From contig ONTZ01000001.1 in NCBI GenBank assembly GCA_900320905.1, positions 51,865-115,864 of the forward strand: a stretch of DNA of 64,000 bases. Direction: 5' to 3'. This DNA comes from an uncultured Prevotella sp. (lineage in GTDB: Bacteria > Bacteroidota > Bacteroidia > Bacteroidales > Bacteroidaceae). Below the pieces are notes generated by a model that searched no databases, had not been told where the DNA came from, and saw nothing but the letters and a program-made list of their open reading frames with translations. The position numbers were made by a program, and so were the translations under genes. Below, in pieces: positions 51,397-59,884 of this stretch (position 1 is the first letter of the stretch; each line of letters begins with the position of its first letter).

Positions 51397-53469
51397 TTAA
51401 TTTTTATGCTGACGGTAGTACTTACAGAACTGGGCATACTCGTCGCACTTGCGGATATACTCCTCCTCCGGCTGGTCGTTAGTCAGGTCGTATAGTGCTT
51501 GGAAGGCACGGTACTGCAGACCGCTTGAGTTGACTTTATCCACATATTCAGACTTGTCAGTGTCCCACACTTTCTCGCGCCATAGTTTACCGTTGCTTTC
51601 GCTGTAGGGTAAGACACCGTAGAGTTCCCTGTAACCCATGCCGAAGAGGGCCTTGCGCTTCAGGGCCGGGTCGGACGACATGGCAGCCTTCTGTAACATC
51701 TCATAAGCCTTCTGTCCAAAATCCACTTCGTTGACGCGTACCTTGTCATAGGCACCCTTGTAGTCGCGCATCAGCCACCAGCAGTCGCCGTGGACACTAG
51801 CCTGGGCATAGTAGACGGCGAGGTTATAGCAGCGTTGGTCGTAGGCTTTGCCCTTCAGGAGGTCGAGTGAGCCTTCCATCATCTGCATCTCCTTACAGAA
51901 GTCGAGTTTGAGGTTCTTCCACCACTTCACGTCTTTCTCCCAAGCCTCATCGCTATTGAGCCACTGGCGTTTTATCCACGGCTCTACAGTGTATTTACGA
52001 AGGACGGAATAGTAACGGTATTCCCTGCTACGATACTCGTTGTAGAAACCGACAGGGATATCCTTTAACCACTGGATGGCCTTGTCCCACTGGCAGAGAC
52101 GCATGTACTTCGTACCAATGAGTTCTGAGAGCACGGTGTCGTTCTCGTGGAGATTGGCCTTCAGGTATTTGTCCAACTTGTTGTTGCCTGGAGTGTTGGT
52201 GTAGTAGAGAAATTTCTCTGTACTGCTGACGTTGAGGGTGTCGAGGTCAAAGCCACAGCCGGCGCTGTAGAGTGCGAGACAGATGGCGGCAAGACGTACG
52301 GGGTTGGATCTGTAGTGCGGCACAAGCACCTTGTTAGTGAGACGGTTTTCGGCACCAGAGAAGAAATAGCCACCTTCTTCTTCTTGTTTCTGCTTCAGCC
52401 ATTGTAACTCGTCAGTCAGATAGTCGTCGAAGGCTTCACTGGGCTTGGCCTGGGCGGCAGTAATATAGAGAAGCAGTACGCGGGCATTGTCCTTCATGCG
52501 GGTTGTACCCTCGAGTTTTGTGGCTTCGAGGATATCGTTGGCTGCCTCCTTCTGGTTGCCGGCAAGGAACTCCAGCCAGGCCTTGGCACTCTTCCACATG
52601 ATGGGACAGTCGGTCTTGCCCTCGCGGACCACCATCTCACAGAACTGCTGCATCTGCCAAGACTCCTGTTTGTTGATGTCGCGGATGAACTGTTTGCCAA
52701 CAGAGCCGCCACCGCCGTTGACGGCATCGGCAGCCTCCTGGGCATTGTTTACGAAGTCCTTCAGCAACCAAGGCAGGGCCTTCGAGGTGGGGTTCTGCTT
52801 GTAGTGCTGACTGATGGCGAGGTAGGAGCGTTTCTTGTAGAACTGTGTCATCAGACTCTCCTCGTCGTCCATCTCGGCAAAGAGTTCACCGGCCTCAGCC
52901 TCCCGACCTGTCTTGTAGAGCGCACCGGCATAGATGTTTTTCATCATGTCCTTATAGACGGTCTCGATGAAGTCCTTGGCAGTCTGTTCCCAGTAGGTGA
53001 CATTCTCATGGTGTTGCCCTAACATCATGTTACAGCGCATGTAAAGCAGGGCATGCTGGGAGCGCAACTTACTCTTCGTCTTGCCGAGGGCGTATGTGCG
53101 CACGGCCTGCAGAGTGCGTTTCTGACCATCGATGTCTTCCTTCGTGGGATAGTTCCACTCATACTGTTTGCGTTGCTCAATGTCGACACAATCGAGATAT
53201 TTCTGTAGGTTCTGGATATAAGTGACCATCAGGGCGTCGCCCTTCTGCTGGGCTGCCTTGATGACCTCGTCGGCATTGAACCAATAATACTCCTCTGTCG
53301 AGCCGAGGTAGGCCTTCCAGTTGTCGTTGCAGATTTTCTCCACACGGCTTTTGAAGTTGTTGCCGACAAAGGGGCTGAACAGGTAATAGTTGTCCGTACC
53401 CCCTCCGGCACAGGCAAGCAACGGCAGCGTCATGGCTGTCATCAGACTAATGATGATAAATCTCTTCAT
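51397..53469 (-). CDS. Large lipoprotein of unknown function, probably TPR-like
   Basis: 690 aa. The signal peptide ends in a lipobox (LLACAGG, Cys20), predicting an outer-membrane or periplasmic lipoprotein. The remainder is mostly alpha-helical with many aromatic residues and repeating short helices (for example AGALYKTGREAEAGELFAEMD and ALYDLTNDQPEEEYI), resembling tetratricopeptide-type solenoids without clean consensus units. I do not recognise a named family. The start overlaps the 3' end of the upstream lipoprotein gene by 23 bp, so the two are translationally linked and probably act together. The block follows murF on the same strand, but a cell-wall role is only suggested by position. 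Confidence 0.7.
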   Translation of the reverse strand: MKRFIIISLMTAMTLPLLACAGGGTDNYYLFSPFVGNNFKSRVEKICNDNWKAYLGSTEEYYWFNADEVIKAAQQKGDALMVTYIQNLQKYLDCVDIEQRKQYEWNYPTKEDIDGQKRTLQAVRTYALGKTKSKLRSQHALLYMRCNMMLGQHHENVTYWEQTAKDFIETVYKDMMKNIYAGALYKTGREAEAGELFAEMDDEESLMTQFYKKRSYLAISQHYKQNPTSKALPWLLKDFVNNAQEAADAVNGGGGSVGKQFIRDINKQESWQMQQFCEMVVREGKTDCPIMWKSAKAWLEFLAGNQKEAANDILEATKLEGTTRMKDNARVLLLYITAAQAKPSEAFDDYLTDELQWLKQKQEEEGGYFFSGAENRLTNKVLVPHYRSNPVRLAAICLALYSAGCGFDLDTLNVSSTEKFLYYTNTPGNNKLDKYLKANLHENDTVLSELIGTKYMRLCQWDKAIQWLKDIPVGFYNEYRSREYRYYSVLRKYTVEPWIKRQWLNSDEAWEKDVKWWKNLKLDFCKEMQMMEGSLDLLKGKAYDQRCYNLAVYYAQASVHGDCWWLMRDYKGAYDKVRVNEVDFGQKAYEMLQKAAMSSDPALKRKALFGMGYRELYGVLPYSESNGKLWREKVWDTDKSEYVDKVNSSGLQYRAFQALYDLTNDQPEEEYIRKCDEYAQFCKYYRQHKN

Positions 53470-54358
53470 AGGTTTCTGGTTTGTATCTGTTAATGTTTTC
53501 TTTATCCAAATGATAGGTGATGATGGAACGACTGAGGTTCTTGCGCTCTTTCTCCATCGCTCTTTTTACTTTGAGTATCTCCTCTGCCTCGACGGTATGT
53601 TCCACCCGTACGCCATACATATCCCTGATCCAGTGGAAGACAGGATAAGCGGCTGCCAGAGGTAATGGATATTGGTCGAGCCGATCCAGATAGGGATACA
53701 CGTCGCGATAGTCGAGGATAGGGTTGCGCTCCTCCCATTTGCTGGGGTCGCCAGTATTGTAGATCATCAGTGAACCGTAGTCCACGGGCGGTGCCTCCAT
53801 GGAGAGTTGGTGCAGGCGGATGGTGGTAGAGATCTTAGGCTGTCCAAGGTCTTTCCTAGGATATCCTAGGTTCCAAGAAACACTAACCGCTTTGAGGAAT
53901 TCGTAGTAGGTCTTGCGGCTCTTCGAGGTGTAGTCGCAGTCGATCTGAATTTCGCGTACGTTATGGATGTTGTTCGTCTCGTTCATCTGGAGGATACGCT
54001 TCACGAGTTTTTCCGCAAAGCCTTCGTGCTTCTGATGCATGCAGTCCTCCGTGATATAGACGGTGGGGATAATCTCGATGCTGTCGGGCAGGGGGTCGGA
54101 GAAGGTGATGGTGGCGTTGGGCTTGGGCTCGCCCGACTCGCTCATCACCACGTCGAAATAGCGACAGTACACCTTATTGATATGATACTGTTGGAGAAAC
54201 GCCCGTTCCGTGGAGTCGAGTTTCAGGTCCGTTCGCCAGTAATAGACGGCATTGCCCTCTTCCAGCGTAGTATTCTCAGGAATCGAGGAGCAGGCAGTAA
54301 ATAGAGAAACTATGACCAACCCCTGCAAGCCATTCGATATATATTTCCTGCGCCTCAT
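53447..54358 (-). CDS. Lipoprotein of unknown function upstream of the TPR-like lipoprotein
   Basis: 303 aa from ATG 54358, chosen because it gives a normal lipoprotein signal (MRRRKYISNG, hydrophobic core, LFTACSS with Cys23) and has GAAGG upstream. A longer frame from 54430 starts 3 bp after murF and cannot be excluded. The mature part has beta/alpha character with a conserved-looking segment VREIQIDCDYTSKSRKTYYEFL and DYGSLMIYNTGD, reminiscent of a TIM-barrel or glycoside-hydrolase-like fold of Bacteroidales hypothetical proteins; no catalytic assignment is possible. A CCTAGG decamer repeat is read in frame as NLGYPRKDLG. Confidence 0.65.
   Translation of the reverse strand: MRRRKYISNGLQGLVIVSLFTACSSIPENTTLEEGNAVYYWRTDLKLDSTERAFLQQYHINKVYCRYFDVVMSESGEPKPNATITFSDPLPDSIEIIPTVYITEDCMHQKHEGFAEKLVKRILQMNETNNIHNVREIQIDCDYTSKSRKTYYEFLKAVSVSWNLGYPRKDLGQPKISTTIRLHQLSMEAPPVDYGSLMIYNTGDPSKWEERNPILDYRDVYPYLDRLDQYPLPLAAAYPVFHWIRDMYGVRVEHTVEAEEILKVKRAMEKERKNLSRSIITYHLDKENINRYKPETYEEIYHH
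53855..53870. repeat. CCTAGG decamer repeat inside a lipoprotein gene
   Basis: CCTAGG at 53855 and 53865, 10 bp apart, within the coding region of the lipoprotein at 53447-54358. Confidence 0.75.
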
Positions 54359-54433
54359 GAAAGCCTTCAGAGATTCTCCGCAAGCCTTCATCCGCAGTTT
54401 CAGCACCCTATAGTAATCAACATTTCTCATTTT

Positions 54434-55792
54434 CTACAACAATTCCGGCAGTTGGAAGAGTTTGTTGCTGTTGCTGCCTTTAATCAGAATATAGTAGCCC
54501 TCGGGGCAGTCCTTCTGGATGGCGGCCTTCGCCTCTTCCACGTCATGGAACTTACGGAAAGGACAGTCGATCTCCTTGAAGTTGTCACCCACGAGCCATA
54601 CTTCATCATAGCCTGCCTGTTCCAGATAGTTCACCATCTTACGGTGCTCTTTATCACTCTCGTCGCCCAGTTCGCCCATCTGTCCGAGAATAGCCATCTT
54701 CCGGTCGGCCTGTATCAGACTGAAATTCTCCAAGGCTGCCTGCATAGAGGTAGGGTTGGCATTGTAGGCATCCACAATCAGGTGGTTCTTCTCTGTGACG
54801 GTCATCTGACTGCGGTTATTCGATGGTACATAGTTTTCAAGGGCTTCGCAGATTTTCTTGCGTTCCACACCGAAGTTGATACCCACGGAGATGGCAGCCA
54901 GGAGGTTGTCGATATTGTAAGCACCGATGAGGTGCGTCTGTACCTTGTGCCACTTAGTGCTGCGCCCCTCCTCCTCTAATGTCATCAGGGGCTCGCGCCA
55001 ACGGAATTTCAGGAAGGGATTACATTCTATCACCTCACCGCTGATACAGGTATACTGATTGTCAGGACTGGTGGAGTAGGGGGTGATCCAGATATCTTCG
55101 TCGTCTCCAATCTGATCCATCAGGTGTTCATTGTCAGCATTGATGAAAATCAGACCGTCCTCACGGGTGCGGAGAAAATCGTAGAGTTCGCACTTGGTCT
55201 TGATGACCCCCTCGAACGATCCGAACCCTTGCAGATGTGCACGACCTACGTTGGTGATGAGGCCACAAGTAGGCTCTGCTGTCTCTACCAAGGTCTTGAT
55301 GTCGCCGGGATGACTGGCACCCATCTCTATCACGGCAATCTCATGTTCCTTGGTCAGACGGAAGAGCGTCTTGGGTACACCCACGTCATTGTTGAAGTTC
55401 CCCTGGGTATAGAGTACATTGTATTTCTGCGAGAGTACGGCAGCCACGAGTTCCTTTGTGGTGGTCTTGCCGTTGGTGCCTGTGATGCCAATCACAGGGA
55501 TATCGAACTGGCGCCGATGCTCGCGCGCCAGGTCTTTGAAGGTCTGCAAGCAGTCATCGACGAGGATGAGGCGATCACCAGATATCCTAGGATCTCCTAG
55601 GGTTTCTAGGATAGCCTTGTCATCGATGATGGCATAGGCGCAGCCTTTTTCGAGGGCTTGCAGGGCGAATTTGTTGCCGTCGAACGACTCGCCTTTGAGG
55701 GCGAGGAAGATACTCCCCTCAGGACAGTCACGACTGTCTGTCGTGATGCAGGGGTGCTGCTGATAGAGCCTATACAGTTCCTTTATTTCCAT
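54434..55792 (-). CDS. murF: UDP-N-acetylmuramoyl-tripeptide--D-alanyl-D-alanine ligase
   Basis: 452 aa. MurF adds D-Ala-D-Ala to UDP-MurNAc-tripeptide with ATP, the last cytoplasmic step of peptidoglycan precursor synthesis. The ATP-binding loop GITGTNGKTTTKEL is at residues 102-115, followed by QGNFNNDVGVPKTL, AVIEMGASHPGDI, NVGRAHLQGFGS and, in the C-terminal domain, DAYNANPTSMQAAL. Length is normal. An in-frame CCTAGG decamer repeat encodes about residues 60-73 (AILETLGDPRISGD) in the N-terminal domain, probably an insertion in a surface loop. The gene has its own -7 box and leads two lipoprotein genes; it is not in a dcw cluster here. Confidence 0.95.
   Translation of the reverse strand: MEIKELYRLYQQHPCITTDSRDCPEGSIFLALKGESFDGNKFALQALEKGCAYAIIDDKAILETLGDPRISGDRLILVDDCLQTFKDLAREHRRQFDIPVIGITGTNGKTTTKELVAAVLSQKYNVLYTQGNFNNDVGVPKTLFRLTKEHEIAVIEMGASHPGDIKTLVETAEPTCGLITNVGRAHLQGFGSFEGVIKTKCELYDFLRTREDGLIFINADNEHLMDQIGDDEDIWITPYSTSPDNQYTCISGEVIECNPFLKFRWREPLMTLEEEGRSTKWHKVQTHLIGAYNIDNLLAAISVGINFGVERKKICEALENYVPSNNRSQMTVTEKNHLIVDAYNANPTSMQAALENFSLIQADRKMAILGQMGELGDESDKEHRKMVNYLEQAGYDEVWLVGDNFKEIDCPFRKFHDVEEAKAAIQKDCPEGYYILIKGSNSNKLFQLPELL
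55586..55610. repeat. CCTAGG decamer repeat inside murF
   Basis: CCTAGG at 55586 and 55596 and a degenerate TCTAGG at 55605, about every 10 bp; read in frame by murF. Confidence 0.75.
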
Positions 55793-55812
55793 AAACTTCG
55801 TAAATTTTGCTG

Positions 55813-55820
55813 CAAAGATA
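55813..55820 (-). promoter_or_regulatory. -7 box of murF
   Basis: TATCTTTG on the - strand, 20 bp upstream of the murF start codon. No TTTG is visible 20 bp further upstream, where the 7-bp repeat lies instead. Confidence 0.6.
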
Positions 55821-55827
55821 CAAAAAA

Positions 55828-55855
55828 ATGAGAAATGAGAAATGAGAAATGAGAA
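55828..55855. repeat. ATGAGAA x4 tandem repeat between divergent promoters
   Basis: Four exact 7-bp units of ATGAGAA fill the spacer between the murF and folP -7 boxes. The unit is the same as that making up the arms of the inverted-repeat cassette at 41154-41624. Confidence 0.85.
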
Positions 55856-55863
55856 ATAATTTG

Positions 55864-55871
55864 TAACTTTG
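55864..55871 (+). promoter_or_regulatory. -7 box of folP
   Basis: TAACTTTG, 9 bp before the ATG at 55881. The TTG at 55869 lies inside this box, which rules it out as a start codon and implies a very short or absent 5' leader. Confidence 0.6.
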
Positions 55872-55880
55872 TGGGCGATT

Positions 55881-56669
55881 ATGGACTATACGTTGAATAT
55901 ACATGGTTTTCTGATGGATCTCAGGGTGCCTCAGGTGATGGGTATCCTGAATGTGACACCCGATTCTTTCTATGCGGGAAGTCGCAAGCAGACGGAAGGA
56001 GAAATCGCTGAGCGCTGCCACCAGATTGTCAGCGAGGGAGGTTCCATCATCGACGTAGGAGGTTGCTCTACCCGTCCGGGGGCAGAGGTGGCTTCTGAGT
56101 CGGAGGAGATGGAACGGTTGCGCTTCGCTCTGACAGTGGTGCGTCGTGAACAGCCCTCTGCTGTGGTTTCCGTTGACACTTTCCGTCCAGATGTGGCGCG
56201 GATGGCAGTGGAGGAGTTTGGTGCCGACATCATCAACGATGTGAGCGAGGGTGGTCCGGAGATATTCCGTATGGTGGCTCGTCTGGGTACACCTTATATA
56301 TTAATGTCCGTACAACCCACAATGCGCGAGACTCTGTTGGTCTTTGCCCAGAAGGTGCAGCAGTTGCGCGACTTTGGTGCCAAGGACATCATCCTCGATC
56401 CTGGCTTTGGCTTTGGTAAGACGTTGGAACAGAACTACCAGATTATGAACGAACTGGAACAGTTGCAGGTCATGGCATTGCCTGTGCTCGTAGGTGTCTC
56501 GCGGAAATCGATGATCTACAAGACATTCGGTTGTACGGCCGGCGAGTCGCTCAATGGCACGACAGCACTCCATACCGTCGCCCTGATGAAGGGTGCCAGT
56601 ATCCTCCGTGTACACGATGTGAGAGAGGCCGTGGAATGCGTCAGTATCGTCCAGCAAATTAAATCGTAG
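55881..56669 (+). CDS. folP: Dihydropteroate synthase
   Basis: 262 aa from ATG 55881; the in-frame TTG 12 bp upstream is part of the promoter. DHPS condenses 6-hydroxymethyl-dihydropterin diphosphate with p-aminobenzoate and is the sulfonamide target. Signatures are GILNVTPDSF (residues 21-30), IIDVGGCSTRPGA, VSVDTFRPDVA, ADIINDVSEG, ILDPGFGFGKT and VGVSRKSMI. Length and motifs are normal. It is transcribed away from murF and 30 bp upstream of the diadenylate cyclase gene, a pairing also common in Firmicutes and Bacteroidetes. Confidence 0.95.
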   Translation: MDYTLNIHGFLMDLRVPQVMGILNVTPDSFYAGSRKQTEGEIAERCHQIVSEGGSIIDVGGCSTRPGAEVASESEEMERLRFALTVVRREQPSAVVSVDTFRPDVARMAVEEFGADIINDVSEGGPEIFRMVARLGTPYILMSVQPTMRETLLVFAQKVQQLRDFGAKDIILDPGFGFGKTLEQNYQIMNELEQLQVMALPVLVGVSRKSMIYKTFGCTAGESLNGTTALHTVALMKGASILRVHDVREAVECVSIVQQIKS

Positions 56670-56699
56670 ATTGTAAATGGTTAAATTGTAAATAACAAA

Positions 56700-57488
56700 G
56701 TGTTTTTTGAGTTTGGCATAAAAGACGTCATCGACATATTACTGGTCGCTCTGATGTTGTACTATATCTATCGACTGATGCGTGATTCGCGTTCGTTGAA
56801 CGTGTTCATTGGCATTATGATGTTTGCTGCCCTCTGGCTGTTTGTCTCACAGATCTTAGAGATGCGCCTGTTGGGTACCATTATGGACAAACTGGTTAGC
56901 GTTGGTGTGATCGCCATGATCGTCATCTTCCAGGAGGACATCCGGAAGTTCCTCTATAACCTAGGTGCCCATCAGCGTATGAAGGCTGTTGCCAAGTTGT
57001 TCAAGTCGAAGAAAGGGTCGCATGAGGCGAAGATGGAGGTGATGACTACCATCATCCCTATCGTTATGGCTTCTCAGAATATGAGTCGTGAGAAGGTGGG
57101 TGCGCTGATTATCCTTGAACGGGATATTCCCCTCGATGATATTATTGTGACAGGCGACCAGATTGATGCGAATGTCAACCAGCAGTTGATAGAAAACATC
57201 TTCTTCAAGAACGCACCGCTACACGATGGTGCCATGATCATCTCGAACAATCGAATCAAGGCGGCAGGCTGTATCTTGCCTGTCAGCCACGACCTGAGTA
57301 TTCCGAAAGAACTGGGTCTGCGCCATCGTGCAGCCATGGGTGTCTCGCAGGAGAGTGATGCGGTGGCAGTAGTCGTCAGTGAGGAGACGGGTGGTATCTC
57401 TGTAGCCATCAAGGGTGAGTTCCACTTGCGTCTGTCTGCGGAGGATTTGGAGAGTATTCTGAGCAAGGAACTGGCAGAAACAGAGTGA
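56700..57488 (+). CDS. cdaA: Diadenylate cyclase, CdaA type
   Basis: 262 aa with a GTG start; no in-frame ATG is available and MFFEFGIKDVIDILLVAL fits the family N-terminus. Three membrane helices occupy about residues 9-78, followed by the cytoplasmic DAC domain with DGA at 176-178 (PLHDGAMII) and RHR at 208-210 (GLRHRAAMG), the residues that bind and join two ATP molecules into cyclic di-AMP. c-di-AMP controls potassium and osmolyte transport and cell-wall homeostasis. No CdaR-type regulator gene follows, as is usual for Bacteroidota; pta lies 34 bp downstream. Confidence 0.93.
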   Translation: MFFEFGIKDVIDILLVALMLYYIYRLMRDSRSLNVFIGIMMFAALWLFVSQILEMRLLGTIMDKLVSVGVIAMIVIFQEDIRKFLYNLGAHQRMKAVAKLFKSKKGSHEAKMEVMTTIIPIVMASQNMSREKVGALIILERDIPLDDIIVTGDQIDANVNQQLIENIFFKNAPLHDGAMIISNNRIKAAGCILPVSHDLSIPKELGLRHRAAMGVSQESDAVAVVVSEETGGISVAIKGEFHLRLSAEDLESILSKELAETE

Positions 57489-57522
57489 ATCAATTTTCAA
57501 AACAAATAAAAATAAACAGACA

Positions 57523-58533
57523 ATGGATTTATTAAGTCAAATTGTAGCGCGTGCTAAGTCAAACAAGCAGCGCATCGTGCTCCCCGAGGCAACAGAGGAG
57601 CGTACACTTCGTGCAGCCGACAGGGTCATGGCTGATGATATTGCAGACATCATCCTGTTGGGTAATCCCGATGAGATCAAGAAACTCGCCGCCGAGTGGG
57701 GACTGCAGAACATCGACAAGGCTACCATCATCGATCCGGAGAACAGTCCGAAGGCTGAGGAGTATGCTGAGAAACTGGCAGAACTCCGTAAGAGTAAAGG
57801 TATGACTATCGAAGAGGCTCGTAAGTTGGTGAAGAACCCTCTCTACTATGGTTGTATGATTATCAAGACGGAGGGTGCTGATGGTCAGATCAGTGGTGCC
57901 CTCTCTACCACTGGCGATACCTTGCGTCCTGCCTTGCAGATTATCAAGTGTGCTCCTGGCATCACTTGTGTGAGTGGCGGTCTGTTGCTCATTTCAAAGC
58001 AGAAGCAGTATGGTGAGGATGGTGTACTGGTTGTGGCCGATGTGGCTGTTACCCCGATGCCCGATGCCAATCAATTGGCTCAGATTGCTGTCTGTACGGC
58101 TCAGATGGCAAAGGCGGTGGCTGGATTCGAGGATCCCCGTGTGGCCATGCTGAGTTTCTCAACGAAGGGAAGTGCCAAGCATGAGGTATGCGACAAGGTG
58201 ATTGAGGCTACCCGCCTGGCCAAGGAGATGGCACCTGACCTGAAGATCGATGGTGAACTCCAGGCTGATGCAGCCTTGGTTCCCAGCGTAGGTGCGAAGA
58301 AGGCACCTGGCTCTGACATTGCCGGCAAGGCCAACGTCCTTGTGTTCCCCAACCTCGAGGTGGGCAATATCGGTTATAAGATGGTGCAGCGTTTAGGCGA
58401 TGCCATCGCCATCGGTCCTGTGCTTCAGGGTATCGCCCGTCCTGTGAACGACCTCTCTCGTGGTTGTTCTGTTGATGACATCTACTACATGGTTGCCATC
58501 ACCGCCTGCCAGGCCATGGATGCCAAGAAATAA
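57523..58533 (+). CDS. pta: Phosphate acetyltransferase
   Basis: 336 aa, the short single-domain form without the DRTGG and AAA-like N-terminal parts of E. coli Pta. It interconverts acetyl-CoA and acetyl phosphate. Conserved segments include RIVLPEATEERTLRAA, NPLYYGCMIIKTEGADG, GALSTTGDTLRPALQIIK, VVADVAVTPMPDANQLA, MLSFSTKGSAKHE and GELQADAALVPSV. It pairs with ackA 20 bp downstream to form the acetate-producing, ATP-yielding pathway of these fermenters. Confidence 0.95.
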   Translation: MDLLSQIVARAKSNKQRIVLPEATEERTLRAADRVMADDIADIILLGNPDEIKKLAAEWGLQNIDKATIIDPENSPKAEEYAEKLAELRKSKGMTIEEARKLVKNPLYYGCMIIKTEGADGQISGALSTTGDTLRPALQIIKCAPGITCVSGGLLLISKQKQYGEDGVLVVADVAVTPMPDANQLAQIAVCTAQMAKAVAGFEDPRVAMLSFSTKGSAKHEVCDKVIEATRLAKEMAPDLKIDGELQADAALVPSVGAKKAPGSDIAGKANVLVFPNLEVGNIGYKMVQRLGDAIAIGPVLQGIARPVNDLSRGCSVDDIYYMVAITACQAMDAKK

Positions 58534-58553
58534 TATTAATTGAACAATAGAAC

Positions 58554-59747
58554 ATGAAAATATTAGTTTTAAACTGTGGCAGCAGTTCTATTAAATATGC
58601 ATTGTATAACATGGATGATAAATCCGTGATGACTAGTGGCGGTGCTGAGCGTGTGGGCTTGGACGGTGCCTTTGTCAAGGTGAAACTAGCCAATGGTGAG
58701 AAGCGTCAGATTATGCACGACATCCCTGAGCATACCGAGGGTGTGAAGTTTATCTTCTCCCTGCTTACCGACCCTGAGATCGGGGTCATCAAGAGTCTTG
58801 ACGAGATTGATGCAGTGGGTCACCGTATGGTGCATGGTGGCGAGAAGTTCAACAAGTCCGTCATCCTCACCGACGAGGTGCTGAAGACCTTTGAGGAGTG
58901 CTCAGACCTGGCTCCCCTGCATAATCCTGCCAACCTGAAGGGCGTGAATGCCGTGAAGGAACTGATGCCAGGACTGCCTCAGGTGGGCGTGTTTGATACT
59001 GCCTTCCACCAGACCATGCCGCCGAAGGCCTTTATGTATGCCATCCCCTACGAACTCTACGAGAAGTACGGCATTCGTCGTTATGGCTTCCACGGTACCT
59101 CTCACCGTTATGTGTCAGCCCGTGCCTGTGAGTTCTTGGGCATCCCTGCCGAGGGTACAAAGATGGTGACCTGTCATGTGGGTAATGGCGGTTCGATTGC
59201 TGCCATCGTCGATGGCAAGTGTATTGACACGTCTATGGGTCTGACCCCGTTGGAGGGTCTGATGATGGGAACCCGTGCCGGAGATATCGACGGTGGTGCC
59301 GTGACCTTCATCGAGAAGAAACTGGGACTGGATGCCGATGGCATGAGCAACCTGCTCAACAAGAAGAGTGGTGTGGCAGGTCTGACTGGTGGCTCCTCTG
59401 ATATGCGCGATGTGGAGAATGCCGCCAAGAACGGCGACGAGCGTGCTAAACTGGCACAGGACATGTATTTCTACCGTATCAAGAAATATATCGGTGCCTA
59501 TGCTGCTGCGATGGGTGGTCTTGATGTCGTCGTCTTCACGGCTGGTGTCGGTGAGAACCAGATCGGCATGCGTTCGGAGGTCTGCAAGAACATGGAGTTC
59601 CTCGGCATCAAGTTCGACGAGGAGAAGAACAAGGTGCGCGGCGAGGAAGCCATCATCTCTGCTGATGACTCGAAGGTGAAGGTCGTCGTCATTCCTACCG
59701 ATGAGGAACTGATGATTGCCACCGACACCATGAACCTCTTGAAGTAA
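58554..59747 (+). CDS. ackA: Acetate kinase
   Basis: 397 aa. It transfers phosphate from acetyl phosphate to ADP. Family motifs are MKILVLNCGSSSIKYALY at the start, VGHRMVHGGEKF, PLHNPANLKGV, VFDTAFHQTMP, YGFHGTSHRYV, CHVGNGGSIAAI, MGLTPLEGLMMGTRAGD and FTAGVGENQIGMR. All catalytic positions of the ASKHA fold appear intact. A clear terminator follows, so cotranscription starts no later than pta and ends here. Confidence 0.96.
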   Translation: MKILVLNCGSSSIKYALYNMDDKSVMTSGGAERVGLDGAFVKVKLANGEKRQIMHDIPEHTEGVKFIFSLLTDPEIGVIKSLDEIDAVGHRMVHGGEKFNKSVILTDEVLKTFEECSDLAPLHNPANLKGVNAVKELMPGLPQVGVFDTAFHQTMPPKAFMYAIPYELYEKYGIRRYGFHGTSHRYVSARACEFLGIPAEGTKMVTCHVGNGGSIAAIVDGKCIDTSMGLTPLEGLMMGTRAGDIDGGAVTFIEKKLGLDADGMSNLLNKKSGVAGLTGGSSDMRDVENAAKNGDERAKLAQDMYFYRIKKYIGAYAAAMGGLDVVVFTAGVGENQIGMRSEVCKNMEFLGIKFDEEKNKVRGEEAIISADDSKVKVVVIPTDEELMIATDTMNLLK

Positions 59748-59768
59748 CCCAAACCTCTATATACATTT

Positions 59769-59806
59769 AGGGAAATCCCGCTGCACAATTCGGGATTTCC
59801 CTTTGT
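59769..59806 (+). terminator. Terminator of the pta-ackA transcript
   Basis: A 12-bp stem (GGGAAATCCCG with its complement, plus one A-T pair) around a 10-nt loop, followed by TTGTTTCT. The tail overlaps the -33 element of the next promoter. Confidence 0.85.
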
Positions 59807-59833
59807 TTCTCTCCCAAAAAAGTCTTACCTTTG
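59802..59833 (+). promoter_or_regulatory. Promoter of the small lipoprotein gene
   Basis: TTTG at 59802-59805, 20 bp, TACCTTTG at 59826-59833. An in-frame TTG at 59831 falls in the -7 box and is not a start. Confidence 0.75.
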
Positions 59834-59884
59834 CAGCGTGAATTAAAACAAATGTCTAACAAAAGATATAGAAAGGGTACAATT

